A DNA stretch of 45,232 nucleotides from the IMG/VR virus record IMGVR_UViG_3300042538_000001, positions 1-45,232 of that record, one strand, 5' to 3'. The notes beneath the pieces were generated by a model that searched no databases, was not told the origin of the DNA, and worked only from the letters and a program-made list of their open reading frames with translations. How positions within the stretch are numbered: the first letter of the stretch is position 1; every line of letters starts with the position of its first letter. Source of the stretch: a virus. Position numbers and translations under genes: made by a program. Positions 24,877 through 31,913 of this stretch are shown one piece after another.

Positions 24877-25069
24877 TCTGCCGGCCCTGCCGTCGGATCT
24901 GTCCGCCTGTTTCGGGCGCCTGGTGCCGGAGCCCGGCCCCGGCGCCCTGACCAAGGGCCAGGTCTTCAGCCTGATCGCCCAGCTGCGCCGCTCCGAGCTG
25001 GAGAAGGCGCAGTGCGGGCGCCGGGCGCTCGCGTTCTACGACGATCTGCGGCGCGGTCTCGCCCGCTAG
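24788..25069 (+). CDS. Outer-membrane spanin lipoprotein (Rz1-like), nested start
   Basis: A 93-residue lipoprotein that starts inside the i-spanin gene, in a different frame, and extends 193 bases beyond it. Signal peptide MPRAFTTGIVSVSILLTLTA is followed by the lipobox LTAC (Cys at residue 21). The mature part is Pro-rich (RADLPALP, VPEPGPG), as in Rz1, and ends in helices. This nested layout is typical for phage spanins. Confidence 0.85.
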   Translation: MPRAFTTGIVSVSILLTLTACVSTSAPRADLPALPSDLSACFGRLVPEPGPGALTKGQVFSLIAQLRRSELEKAQCGRRALAFYDDLRRGLAR

Positions 25070-25112
25070 GCCCCTCGTCGGTCTCCCGCACTCCTGATCC
25101 CCCGGGGCCCCC

Positions 25113-25496
25113 ATGCCAGAAACCAATGCCGCGCAGTTCGCGAAACTCGAAAGCCGCGTCGATGCCATCGAAACCGGGCTCCACGGCCTAACCAAGCAGA
25201 TCTCCGGACTGGCCGACAAAATCGATCAGCGCGGGCAGACGCCTTGGAGCCTGATCATCTCGGCGCTGGCCCTGTGCTTCACCGCCTGGGGCGCCTTCGG
25301 CTGGCTGATCTATGCGCCAGTGGTCAAGGATCAGACCCGGATCGAGGCCGACATCAAGGCGCTGGAGACGCAGATCGTGCCGCGGGCCGAGCACATGGAG
25401 CGCTGGCGCCAGCAGGAGCGCGCGGGCGACGACATGCGCAAGCGCCTCGACCGCCTGGAAGAAGACCGCTTCCGGCGCACCGCCGAAGCCCGCTAG
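25113..25496 (+). CDS. Membrane protein with flanking coiled coils, unknown (lysis-linked?)
   Basis: A 127-residue protein with an N-terminal heptad-rich segment (LESRVDAIETGLHGLTKQISGLADKI), one hydrophobic segment (WSLIISALALCFTAWGAFGWLIYA) and a C-terminal coiled coil (EDDMRKRLDRLEEDRF-like). It directly follows the spanins. It could be a second holin, antiholin or tail-anchored scaffold. No family is recognised. Confidence 0.65.
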   Translation: MPETNAAQFAKLESRVDAIETGLHGLTKQISGLADKIDQRGQTPWSLIISALALCFTAWGAFGWLIYAPVVKDQTRIEADIKALETQIVPRAEHMERWRQQERAGDDMRKRLDRLEEDRFRRTAEAR

Positions 25497-25518
25497 CCAT
25501 TCGATGAAGGCCTGACCC

Positions 25519-26823
25519 ATGACAAGATCCAAGAAGGCCGTCCAGGGGCGGCATATTTCCGAAGCTGTGGCGGCCGAGCTCGAGCGTCGCATCCGCGCCG
25601 GTGAAGTCCCCTCGCATGCCGCTGATGCGCTCGGCGTCGGCCGGCGCTCGGCGTACCGCATTGCGGCCCGGATCCGGACGGAGATGCCGGACGAGCAGCC
25701 GGAGGCCCCGGAAGCTGAAGCCGCCGGCGCCTTCCGCCTTGGTGGATCGGCCGCCGACCGGCGCGTGGTCGCCCTTGAGGACGAGGTCAAGCGGCTGCGC
25801 AAGGAGCTGCGCGACGTGCACCGGGCCGAGCTGACCGAGGAGAGCGTGCGCGGAATCCTTGGGCGCATGGCCGTGGCCCCGACCGAGCCGCCGGAGTGGC
25901 TGCTGTCGCCGCCCAAGGGCAAGGCCAACCGCACCCCGGAGGTGCCGGCGACGATCTTCTCGGACTGGCATCTCGGCGAGGTGGTGTCGCGCGCCGAGAC
26001 CAACGGCCTCAACGTCTACGATCTTGAGACGGCCGAGGCGCGGGTGCGCCGCCTGGTCGAGGCGATCATTCATCTGTGCCGCAACCATGGCCCCGGCCGC
26101 TATCCCGGCTTTGTGCTCAACCTGCTGGGGGATTTCGTCTCCGGCGGGCTGCATCCCGAGCTCGCGAAGACCGATGCCGAGGAGTCGATCCCGTCCGCAC
26201 TGCGGGCGCGCGACCTGCTGGTGTGGTGCATCGAGACGCTGGCAGCGGAGTTCGGTCGGATCTATGTGCCGTGTGCCTCGGGCAACCATGGCCGGGCAAC
26301 ACCGAAGCCGGAACACAAGCGCTATGTGTTCAAGAACTATGACTGGCTGATCTACCAGCTGCTCGCGCGCCACTTCGAGGGCCGGAAGGACATCCACTTC
26401 GACATCCCGGAGTCGAACGAGGTCTATTATCGGATCTACAATCAGCGCTATCTCGCCATGCACGGCGACCAGCTCGGCGTCAAAGGCGGCGACGGCATCA
26501 TTGGCGCGATCGGCCCGATCATGCGCGGCGAGGTCAAGACGCGGGGCCAGGCGACCTCCTCGGGCCGCGATTACGACATCCTGCTGATGGGCCATTGGCA
26601 CCAGGAGCTCTGGCTGCCGCGCGCCATTGTGGCGAACTCCATCAAGGGGTTTGACGAATTTGCCAAGAACGTGCTGCGGGCACCACCGTCCGAGCCGTCG
26701 CAGCCGCTGTGGTTCGTGCACCCGCGCCGGGGCATCACCAGCCGCTGGAGCGTCAAGGTCGAGGAGCCGCGCTCCGCCGAGGGCGCGGGCTGGGTCTCGT
26801 GGCCGGGAAGGAATGCCGCATGA
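25519..26823 (+). CDS. HTH-metallophosphoesterase fusion (calcineurin-like)
   Basis: A 434-residue protein. Residues 10-55 look like a helix-turn-helix (EVPSHAADALGVGRRSAYRIAARI). A coiled coil covers about 80-105. The C-terminal part is a calcineurin-type phosphoesterase with a full metal set: D149-x-H151 (FSDWH), GDF with D205, GNH at 255-257, H315 (MHGD) and GHWH at 358-361. Such enzymes hydrolyse phosphodiester or nucleotides. A phage role in DNA processing or anti-defence is possible. It overlaps the dNMP kinase by ATGA. An HTH-fused metallophosphoesterase next to the lysis genes is unusual. Confidence 0.85.
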   Translation: MTRSKKAVQGRHISEAVAAELERRIRAGEVPSHAADALGVGRRSAYRIAARIRTEMPDEQPEAPEAEAAGAFRLGGSAADRRVVALEDEVKRLRKELRDVHRAELTEESVRGILGRMAVAPTEPPEWLLSPPKGKANRTPEVPATIFSDWHLGEVVSRAETNGLNVYDLETAEARVRRLVEAIIHLCRNHGPGRYPGFVLNLLGDFVSGGLHPELAKTDAEESIPSALRARDLLVWCIETLAAEFGRIYVPCASGNHGRATPKPEHKRYVFKNYDWLIYQLLARHFEGRKDIHFDIPESNEVYYRIYNQRYLAMHGDQLGVKGGDGIIGAIGPIMRGEVKTRGQATSSGRDYDILLMGHWHQELWLPRAIVANSIKGFDEFAKNVLRAPPSEPSQPLWFVHPRRGITSRWSVKVEEPRSAEGAGWVSWPGRNAA

Positions 26824-27359
26824 AGCCCGTCATCATTGGCCTGATGGGCTTTGGCGGCGCCGGCAAGAGCACGGTTGCCGACCGTCTCGTCGCTGCCCAT
26901 GGCTTCGAGCGCTACCACCTGCTCACCCCCGGCAAGCAGATGTTGCGGGCCCTGCTGCGCGAGTTCGGCTACGACGCCGCGACGATCGAGCGGTATGTCG
27001 AGGGCGATCTCAAGCGCGCGGTGATCCCGGAACTCACGGTCACCTCGACCGAGGCGCAGCAGCACATCGGCACCGAGCTCGGTCGCAACCTCTGGAACGA
27101 GCGCGTGTGGCTCGATCACTGGCTGCGCTGGGCTCAAGGGCGCCGAGCCGTCGTGCAGGAGAGCGTGCGCTCTGCCGACGAGGCCGAGGCGATCCGGGAG
27201 CGCGGTGGCGTGCTGGTAGAGGTGCGCCGGCCGGGTGTCGGTCCCCTCTCGGGCCATTCCTCCGAGTCTCTTCCGGCCGCGCCGGACCAGGTGCTCGTCA
27301 ATGCGGGCAATCTGGCCGAGCTTGCCGGGATGGTCGACAGCCTCGTCAGGGCGCTCTGA
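26820..27359 (+). CDS. Deoxynucleoside monophosphate kinase-like
   Basis: A 179-residue P-loop kinase (GFGGAGKST near residue 11) of the T4 gp1/dNMP-kinase type: a LLTPGKQMLRALLREFG segment, a TEAQQHIGTELGRNLWNERVW region and a short C-terminal Rossmann strand (VLVNAGNLAELAGMVDSLV). It would phosphorylate dNMPs to supply dNTPs for phage replication. The start overlaps the phosphoesterase stop. The stop overlaps the convergent replication gene by 14 bases. Confidence 0.85.
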   Translation: MKPVIIGLMGFGGAGKSTVADRLVAAHGFERYHLLTPGKQMLRALLREFGYDAATIERYVEGDLKRAVIPELTVTSTEAQQHIGTELGRNLWNERVWLDHWLRWAQGRRAVVQESVRSADEAEAIRERGGVLVEVRRPGVGPLSGHSSESLPAAPDQVLVNAGNLAELAGMVDSLVRAL

Positions 27360-28077
27360 GCCGCGGCAAGGGAATTTGACGGGGTCGGTGCTCCGGCTCC
27401 TGCCTCCATCGCGGCTCCAGTGCCACGGTGATCACCTGCTCGGCTTCAGATTCTCCCAAATGGCCCCAGCTATCGGCTGAAGGGGTGGCGGGGGTGGAAT
27501 CTGTTGAGCCAATAAATCCCTCCTGTATTAGGGAGTCGCGCGCAGGTTGAGCCGGTTTCCGGAAACGGAATCGGATCTTGCGCACGGCAAAGGAGAGCCA
27601 GCCCACGAAGTCGTGGCCGAACTCGAACAGGGTCGGTTTGCGGCGGGCGCGCTCCGGGTGGTAGCCGTCCTCGAGGTCGTAGCGCTGCCACTTGGTCAGG
27701 CTGGCGGTCTCGGCTCGGCGGGTAAAGCCGACGGCTTCCAGAATCTCTCTGGCGCGCCGGAGCATCCATTCATTGAGATTCAGATTCTTGCCGACGTGCG
27801 CGTCGTCCCGGCTCATGGCGCGCCGGTCGAAGTAGAACGGCCGCATGTCGCCGCCATGGCAGAGCACCAACGCGATCGCGACCTGGTTGGCGGCGAGCGC
27901 CTCGGCCGGGCTGACCACAAAGCGCCCTACCCTGTCCCGATCGCGCACCAGGCGCGCCAGGCGCTGCGTCAGCTCCTCGTGCACCTTGGACGGCATCTTG
28001 AACTGGATCACCTCACCATCCCGGGTGACCCACGGCAGCCATCGGCTCATGCGATGGGCAGCAAGCATCCTCACCAT
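27346..28077 (-). CDS. Winged-helix protein, candidate plasmid-type replication initiator
   Basis: A 243-residue leftward protein. The core (about residues 50-140) has a winged-helix look: AEALAANQVAIALVLCHGG, a recognition-type helix LNLNEWMLRRAREILEAVGF, then a hairpin RKPTLFEFGHDFVG. The last 90 residues are low-complexity and basic. It lies third in the order parA, small RHH gene, antisense RNA, this gene, the same order as repA-repB-ctRNA-repC in alphaproteobacterial plasmids, but it does not look like RepC itself. Start 28077 is chosen because GAGGG lies 8-12 bases upstream; ATGs at 28110, 28089, 28068 and 28047 are alternatives. The function is inferred from position and fold pattern. 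A transcription factor is the main alternative. Confidence 0.6.
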   Translation of the reverse strand: MVRMLAAHRMSRWLPWVTRDGEVIQFKMPSKVHEELTQRLARLVRDRDRVGRFVVSPAEALAANQVAIALVLCHGGDMRPFYFDRRAMSRDDAHVGKNLNLNEWMLRRAREILEAVGFTRRAETASLTKWQRYDLEDGYHPERARRKPTLFEFGHDFVGWLSFAVRKIRFRFRKPAQPARDSLIQEGFIGSTDSTPATPSADSWGHLGESEAEQVITVALEPRWRQEPEHRPRQIPLPRLRAP

Positions 28078-28133
28078 GACAACCCTCATCGGGCCGCGGC
28101 GCAAAAGCATCCTGTTCGGAGAAATGATCCCCG

Positions 28134-28162
28134 TTGACAGGCTTCGATTGTCGTGGGAAAGT
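28134..28162 (+). promoter_or_regulatory. Promoter for the ctRNA-like RNA
   Basis: TTGACA at 28134-28139, a 17-base spacer, then GAAAGT at 28157-28162. The -35 is perfect, the -10 weak. Alphaproteobacterial promoters tolerate poor -10 elements. It drives a short RNA opposite to the leader of the winged-helix gene. Confidence 0.5.
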
Positions 28163-28168
28163 CGCTTT

Positions 28169-28245
28169 GCAAAGACGGGCGACCAACCCACTCAGAATTT
28201 CCAAGGCCTCGAAGTTACCAGCTTCGGGGCCTTTGCTTTTTCTAC
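28169..28245 (+). ncRNA. Counter-transcribed RNA (ctRNA, repABC-like)
   Basis: About 75 bases ending in a strong intrinsic terminator: AAGGCCTCGAAG and CTTCGGGGCCTT pair around TTACCAG (28203-28233), followed by TGCTTTTTC. The single-stranded part contains CGACCAACCCACTCAGAATTT, which resembles the conserved part of repABC ctRNAs such as that of plasmid p42d as I remember it. It is antisense to the 5' leader of the leftward winged-helix gene and would limit its expression, hence copy number. Start point is estimated from the promoter. Confidence 0.6.
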
Positions 28246-28324
28246 GTCACGGCATCTTCTCCGCTGGACGATTCCAGCAACCGCCCATTGAGCGGTCATC
28301 AGCCCTTAAGGTCAAGTTAACCAA

Positions 28325-28352
28325 TGAAAAAGCGCGGGGATGAGCCCGCGCT
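28325..28352 (-). terminator. Rho-independent terminator after the parA operon
   Basis: On the leftward strand, AGCGCGGG and CCCGCGCT (28345-28352 and 28331-28338) pair perfectly around a 6-base loop and are followed by five T. It lies 35 bases after the RHH gene and separates parA transcription from that of the downstream winged-helix gene, which therefore needs its own promoter (TTGACC near 28310 on the leftward strand is a candidate -35). Confidence 0.85.
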
Positions 28353-28362
28353 CCTAGAGTTC

Positions 28363-28414
28363 GCTACTGATAGCTATGGGCTGCTATCACTTGCTAGCAA
28401 TAAGTTTTACTAGC
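28363..28414. repeat. Phased GCTA/TAGC repeats, downstream end of par operon
   Basis: GCTA or TAGC cores occur at 28363, 28371-28376 (TAGCTA), 28383, 28393-28398 (GCTAGC) and 28411. Steps are 8-12 bases, about one helical turn. The array spans the end of the RHH gene. The same motif fills the region upstream of parA, so both are candidate centromere/operator sites for the small RHH protein. Confidence 0.6.
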
Positions 28415-28662
28415 TCGTGGAAACCTTCCCTATTCGAATAACGATTGCGCTCGCACCAGCTGACGAAGGCGTTGATGTCCTCTATCGACGCGCGCAGGTT
28501 GAGCTGATCGGTCGGTCCGCTGGAGGCCTGCCGCTTGCGGCGCACGACGGGCTCGCGGCTCGGAAATCCCAGCACTTCGGCCTGAGCTTTCGGCAGCTCC
28601 TGGCGCGGCGGGATATCCTCTGGGCGGTCGGGTTGAATCTCATCGAGCCAACGGTTGGTCAC
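28387..28662 (-). CDS. Small partition protein, ribbon-helix-helix-like (ParG/ParB-type partner of ParA)
   Basis: A 91-residue basic protein encoded directly after ParA (GTGA overlap, GTG start with AAGGAG upstream). The N-terminal half is Pro/Arg-rich and flexible. The C-terminal 40 residues (TDQLNLRASIEDINAFVSWCERNRYSNREGFHELV) have the strand-helix-helix look of an RHH dimer. In type Ib partition systems such proteins bind the centromere and activate ParA through a flexible arginine tail. It would bind the GCTA repeats at both ends of the operon and repress the operon. Confidence 0.7.
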   Translation of the reverse strand: MTNRWLDEIQPDRPEDIPPRQELPKAQAEVLGFPSREPVVRRKRQASSGPTDQLNLRASIEDINAFVSWCERNRYSNREGFHELVKLIASK

Positions 28663-29345
28663 GCTGCCATCTCCTTCGCCGGCACAAGATAGCTAATGAG
28701 CTCATTCACGAGCGTCCGGGCGTTTTCCCTGGCCTTGTCGATCTGATCTGCCGTCGCTTTGGTGCGGGGCAGGGCCGACAGGGGCACTTTCTTCCGGAAG
28801 ATCGCGCGGTAGGGCTGGCGATCGTGCAGCTGCGTCTCGAAGCACGGGATGTTGTTGGCCCTCACCTCCTCCACCAGCTCGCGCTCAAGTGTGGATTTCA
28901 CGGCCACGGGTGTGCGGGTCCAGAGCACCCGATGCGCAATCTGGCGACCGAAGCTCTTCTCCTCGGCACGCACCAGGCGGACGGCTTTGGCGGCCTCGTC
29001 AGCGTCCAGATCGCTCGGCTGCAGCGGGATCACCACGAACTGGCTGCGCCCAACGGCGCGCGACATCAGGAGTGAGCCAGCGCCTTCCAGGTCGCAGATC
29101 ACGAACTTCGCACGGGTGCGGGCTTCGTCGAGCTTATCGACGATATCAAGCTCGTCGGTGGTCTGGATGATTTCGATCGGCAGACCTGCGATCGCGGTGC
29201 CCCATCTCTTGGCGATCGGCTTGTTCCTGTCGCAATCGAAGATGATCACTGAAGCTCCCATTTCCGCGAGGGTGGTGGCGAGCACGACTGCTGTCGTCGT
29301 TTTACCCGCGCCCCCTTTGGGGCTCGCTACTGCTAGAACCGGCAT
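28659..29345 (-). CDS. parA: ParA-type partition ATPase
   Basis: A 228-residue ParA without an N-terminal HTH, i.e. a small type Ib partition ATPase. Deviant Walker A KGGAGKTTT (residues 10-18), a Walker A' region (FDCDRNKP), Walker B FVICDLEG and a VIPLQPSDLDADEA segment are all present. ParA moves replicated plasmid or chromosome copies apart. In a phage without integrase this points to prophage maintenance as a plasmid. Upstream (29346-29487) lies an array of GCTA repeats. Confidence 0.92.
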   Translation of the reverse strand: MPVLAVASPKGGAGKTTTAVVLATTLAEMGASVIIFDCDRNKPIAKRWGTAIAGLPIEIIQTTDELDIVDKLDEARTRAKFVICDLEGAGSLLMSRAVGRSQFVVIPLQPSDLDADEAAKAVRLVRAEEKSFGRQIAHRVLWTRTPVAVKSTLERELVEEVRANNIPCFETQLHDRQPYRAIFRKKVPLSALPRTKATADQIDKARENARTLVNELISYLVPAKEMAA

Positions 29346-29487
29346 GCTATGTCTCCCTAGTGGGTACTAGGGCAAGCTACCGTAGCAATCGTTAGATATT
29401 GGTTAATAGCGGGCGCTATTCCTAGCACGTTGTAGCTATCAATAGGAGTTGCTAGGAGATGCTAGCAACTCATAGCACTCTGTAGCG
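29346..29487. repeat. GCTA/TAGC repeat array upstream of parA (candidate parS and operator)
   Basis: About a dozen TAGC or GCTA cores lie in 140 bp: 29346, 29376, 29383, 29407, 29415, 29423, 29433, 29435, 29451, 29461, 29463, 29473, 29483. From 29423 to 29483 they recur about every 10 bases. CTAG also occurs at 29357 and 29367. About one is expected by chance, fewer in GC-rich DNA. The region is AT-richer than its surroundings and holds the parA promoter. Confidence 0.65.
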
Positions 29488-29811
29488 ATGCCGATCTATT
29501 GGATGAAAACCGCCGATGTGTACCCGGATGGTGGATACGACGGCACCTCCTTCATGGCCTTCGATCCGGAGGTGCGGTTTCCACGCTTTCACATGACCGA
29601 GGGTGACGAGACGATCGGCAACGTGCACCAGATCAGGGGCGGGCCACAGAACGGGCGCTGGCAGTGGTCGATGACCGTGTCGTTGCCTGGACCGCGCTAC
29701 GGCCAGCCGACCAACGGCGTAGAGGAGGGCAGGGGCGCCGCCGGCCGCTGTGTCGTGACAGTGTACCGGCATTACCTGGCGACCCGGCCGGAGCGTTACC
29801 TGCGTGCGTGA
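29488..29811 (+). CDS. Hypothetical protein
   Basis: A 107-residue rightward protein divergent from parA: MPIYWMKTADVYPDGGYDG at the start, then a GRWQWSMTVSLPGPRYGQPTNGVEEGRGAAGRCVV core. It resembles small proteins of unknown role seen in Methylobacterium and related bacteria. That resemblance is from memory. No ribosome site is obvious, and the array of GCTA repeats lies directly upstream. Confidence 0.55.
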   Translation: MPIYWMKTADVYPDGGYDGTSFMAFDPEVRFPRFHMTEGDETIGNVHQIRGGPQNGRWQWSMTVSLPGPRYGQPTNGVEEGRGAAGRCVVTVYRHYLATRPERYLRA

Positions 29812-29823
29812 TAAGGCTTGCAA

Positions 29824-30141
29824 TCAGGTGAATGCATCAAGATAGGGGAGGGGGAAGGGGGACACGATGAACGTGGTGCCGTTGTTGTCTTGCTTCCAGC
29901 CGACGTAAACGGTCGTACCCATATTGTCCGGGTCCGGGAGCACCGACACGAAGGGGCCTTCCCGGAAGTCGCCTTCCCATCCGACTTTGCGAGCGGCCTC
30001 GAGGGCACTCTTGAGAAACGTCTCATATTTGACAGTGGCCTCGGGCAGATCGTCTGTTCCGGTGAAAGGGTTCGTCTGTGCCCCCTTGGCCTTCATCCAT
30101 CCCTGCCAGTCGTCGATCGGGGGCAAGCTGTAAACAAACAT
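29824..30141 (-). CDS. Hypothetical protein
   Basis: A 105-residue leftward protein starting at 30141 with AAAGGAGA upstream (MFVYSLPPIDDWQGWMKAKGAQTNPFTG...). Beta-rich with a YVGWKQDNNGTTFIVSPFPLPYL end. Not recognised. About 220 bases on its upstream side (30142-30359) appear noncoding apart from possible promoter elements. Confidence 0.55.
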   Translation of the reverse strand: MFVYSLPPIDDWQGWMKAKGAQTNPFTGTDDLPEATVKYETFLKSALEAARKVGWEGDFREGPFVSVLPDPDNMGTTVYVGWKQDNNGTTFIVSPFPLPYLDAFT

Positions 30142-30359
30142 GGTGTCTCCTTTGGAACAGGACCCCGTCCGATATGGGGAGTGCGCAGGCGCTGGCAATG
30201 TGCAACAAATTTTCAGCACGTGGATTCGCATAACGTCCAGTATGGAACGCGATTTGAAGTGTTCGGAAAGTGTTACCGCGAGTTTATGGAACCTCGCCCT
30301 CCCTTATTCAGTTTATGCCGCCTCGCGCGACCCTCGCCAAGCTGAATCTCTACTGGCTA

Positions 30360-30593
30360 TTACTTGACCGGGATCGGGCCTTGTGGTGTCAGCAGGACAT
30401 ACCTGCTCTCGCACCCATCAATCCGTGCGGTCATCGGCGGGATCGTGTCTCCTGGGCCTGGCGTGATGATGAGGCGACAACGGTCGTTCGGGTCGCGCAT
30501 CACCCTCGCCATGGCCCGGCCCTCAGTCTCAAAGTCCCTGCTGCATCCGACGAGCGTCAGAGTGGCTGCTGCGATAAGGACACGGCGGATCAT
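30360..30593 (-). CDS. Small lipoprotein
   Basis: A 77-residue lipoprotein: signal peptide MIRRVLIAAATLTLVG and lipobox LVGC (Cys at residue 17), then a short mature part with two further Cys residues. It overlaps the DUF4326 gene by ATGA at its start. Phage-encoded lipoproteins often alter the envelope of lysogens (superinfection exclusion). This is a possibility only. Confidence 0.7.
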   Translation of the reverse strand: MIRRVLIAAATLTLVGCSRDFETEGRAMARVMRDPNDRCRLIITPGPGDTIPPMTARIDGCESRYVLLTPQGPIPVK

Positions 30594-30928
30594 GCGACCT
30601 CCTCGCAGATTGGACTGTTGGCGATCGCGATTAGCACGGCGGCGTGGCAGGCATCCTCATAGGGATCTGGCTGGCTGCACCAGCAGGCGAGGTTCTTGCC
30701 GCGCAGCTCACGCCGGGCTGCTGCCACCAATTGCTTGTTGTGAGGAGCATGGGCGCGATAGAGGGTGTAGGCGTGGCGCTTGTCCTCGATCAGGCGGCCG
30801 GGAATGAACGGGTTCTCCTTGCCTGGGACGAAGGGGTTTCCCCACTTACCCGGTCGGGTCACCTTGACCGTGTTCGGGGGCATGCGCCAGCCCTTCTGGC
30901 GCGACAGCTGGATGCGTTGAGGCGTCAT
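30590..30928 (-). CDS. DUF4326 protein
   Basis: A 112-residue member of DUF4326, a phage and bacterial family of unknown role: MTPQRIQLSRQKGWRMPPNT with TKWGNPF-like core (RPGKWGNPF), HAYTLYRAHAP, and LRGKNLACWCSQPDPYEDACHAAVL at the C terminus. The Cys/His cluster (CWC...CHA) suggests a metal site. ATG 30928 has AAGGA upstream; the frame is open further upstream but has no support. Confidence 0.85.
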   Translation of the reverse strand: MTPQRIQLSRQKGWRMPPNTVKVTRPGKWGNPFVPGKENPFIPGRLIEDKRHAYTLYRAHAPHNKQLVAAARRELRGKNLACWCSQPDPYEDACHAAVLIAIANSPICEEVA

Positions 30929-31092
30929 GCTATGTCCTTGGATCAAAAGGGCAGGATGGCTGGTCCGAGAAGTTAAACCGGAGTTCGCTATGGTCTGGCA
31001 GGTGGCTGGGATCGCCAGCAGATTGGTATCGATAATCACCCCTTATCGTTACCTGCCGGATTCCGCTAAGAGGCCTTCTGACAAGAATCGCA

Positions 31093-31121
31093 TTGAACTC
31101 CGCGATCTGCGATGCTAGTCT
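31093..31121 (+). promoter_or_regulatory. Promoter for the 31128 small RNA
   Basis: TTGAAC (31093-31098), 17-base spacer, TAGTCT (31116-31121). A plausible sigma-70-type promoter with 5 of 6 matches in the -35. It precedes a two-hairpin RNA with a terminator. Confidence 0.45.
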
Positions 31122-31127
31122 CACTCC

Positions 31128-31208
31128 GTACTCAATACCGACTTCCGCAAGCCCTTCCAGAGCAGTTGCGGTTGATACGAAGGCCGGGGCGGCAGCCCCG
31201 GCTTTTTC
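31128..31208 (+). ncRNA. Candidate small RNA with two hairpins
   Basis: A stretch of about 80 bases without a convincing protein frame, rightward and opposite to its neighbours. It has a CCGCAA (31145-31150)/TTGCGG (31166-31171) hairpin. It ends in an intrinsic terminator, GCCGGGGC (31183-31190)-GGCA-GCCCCGGC (31195-31202) plus TTTTTC. It lies in a 410-bp gap (30929-31339) between leftward genes, where nothing else is seen. It may be an antisense or trans-acting regulator. Confidence 0.55.
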
Positions 31209-31339
31209 TTTGGCTAAAACCAAAGCGTGATGTTCCGCTTCCCGCATTCAATGAGGAAGCAATGCTTGGTCAGGATGGCCCGAAACATCCGGTTCTTGTA
31301 CTTCCGTGTGGTTAGTCTCACTGGTCTGCGCCTTTCTTT

Positions 31340-31597
31340 CTACGGCAAGGGTTCGGAATCGCTGGCAAACGGTGAGTTCAGCGTCTGCCCCACAAGGTCC
31401 GCGATGGCCTCAACGGCTGGGGCGGGAAAGCGCGTCTGCGCGATGGTGCCGGCCTTCTGCAGCGCCTTCCAAAGCCGCTCGATCTCATCAGCTGCTTCCG
31501 TCAGGACCGGCGCAGTTGAGTTGCCGGTATGCTCGCAGGTAAAGCCCTCGTGCATCTTCCGCAGCCGTTCCACTATATCACTGGTCTTATCGGCCAT
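31340..31597 (-). CDS. Hypothetical protein
   Basis: An 85-residue protein (MADKTSDIVERLRKMHEG...EAADEIERLWKALQ) with the helical look of small phage proteins carrying 'DIVERLR...EAADEIERL' repeats. The start 31597 is preferred, with ATG 31609 and TTG 31630 as alternatives. Function unknown. Confidence 0.55.
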   Translation of the reverse strand: MADKTSDIVERLRKMHEGFTCEHTGNSTAPVLTEAADEIERLWKALQKAGTIAQTRFPAPAVEAIADLVGQTLNSPFASDSEPLP

Positions 31598-31670
31598 CTG
31601 TAATGCCATCCGTGTAAGAGTTGTCTTCAAACGATCGTTTGCTCGTGACTTCCGAAACTGTACAAACCAC

Positions 31671-31913
31671 CTATTCGGCCTCGCAGCGGTGGCGAACCTT
31701 TATGGCTTCCTCGTTGTCGCCATAGTCGCAATCCCCGCATTTGCTGCATTGGTGGACCGGGACGGAGCATCCGCCACCGTCGCAGCCGCAATTCCGGCCG
31801 CCGATGTGCTGCCAGTCGTGGCCGACCTCACTGCAATGGGCCTCGGCTACGGCTCGCTTGGCGGCGGCGAGCTCGGCCTCTGCGGCGGCCAAGCGGGCAA
31901 GAACGTCGCTCAT
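31671..31913 (-). CDS. Small Cys-rich protein, possible zinc ribbon
   Basis: An 80-residue protein with an N-terminal coiled coil (LARLAAAEAELAAAKRAVAEAH) and a C-terminal Cys-rich part (GGRNCGCDGGGCSVPVHQCSKCGDCD) with HQCSKCGDC and RHRCE, consistent with a zinc site. Overlaps the next gene by ATGA. Not recognised. Confidence 0.6.
   Translation of the reverse strand: MSDVLARLAAAEAELAAAKRAVAEAHCSEVGHDWQHIGGRNCGCDGGGCSVPVHQCSKCGDCDYGDNEEAIKVRHRCEAE

Noticed and set aside
27547-28137. Rightward 196-codon frame opposite the winged-helix gene
   Set aside because: Composition fits a shadow; the leftward protein has a coherent fold pattern and start.
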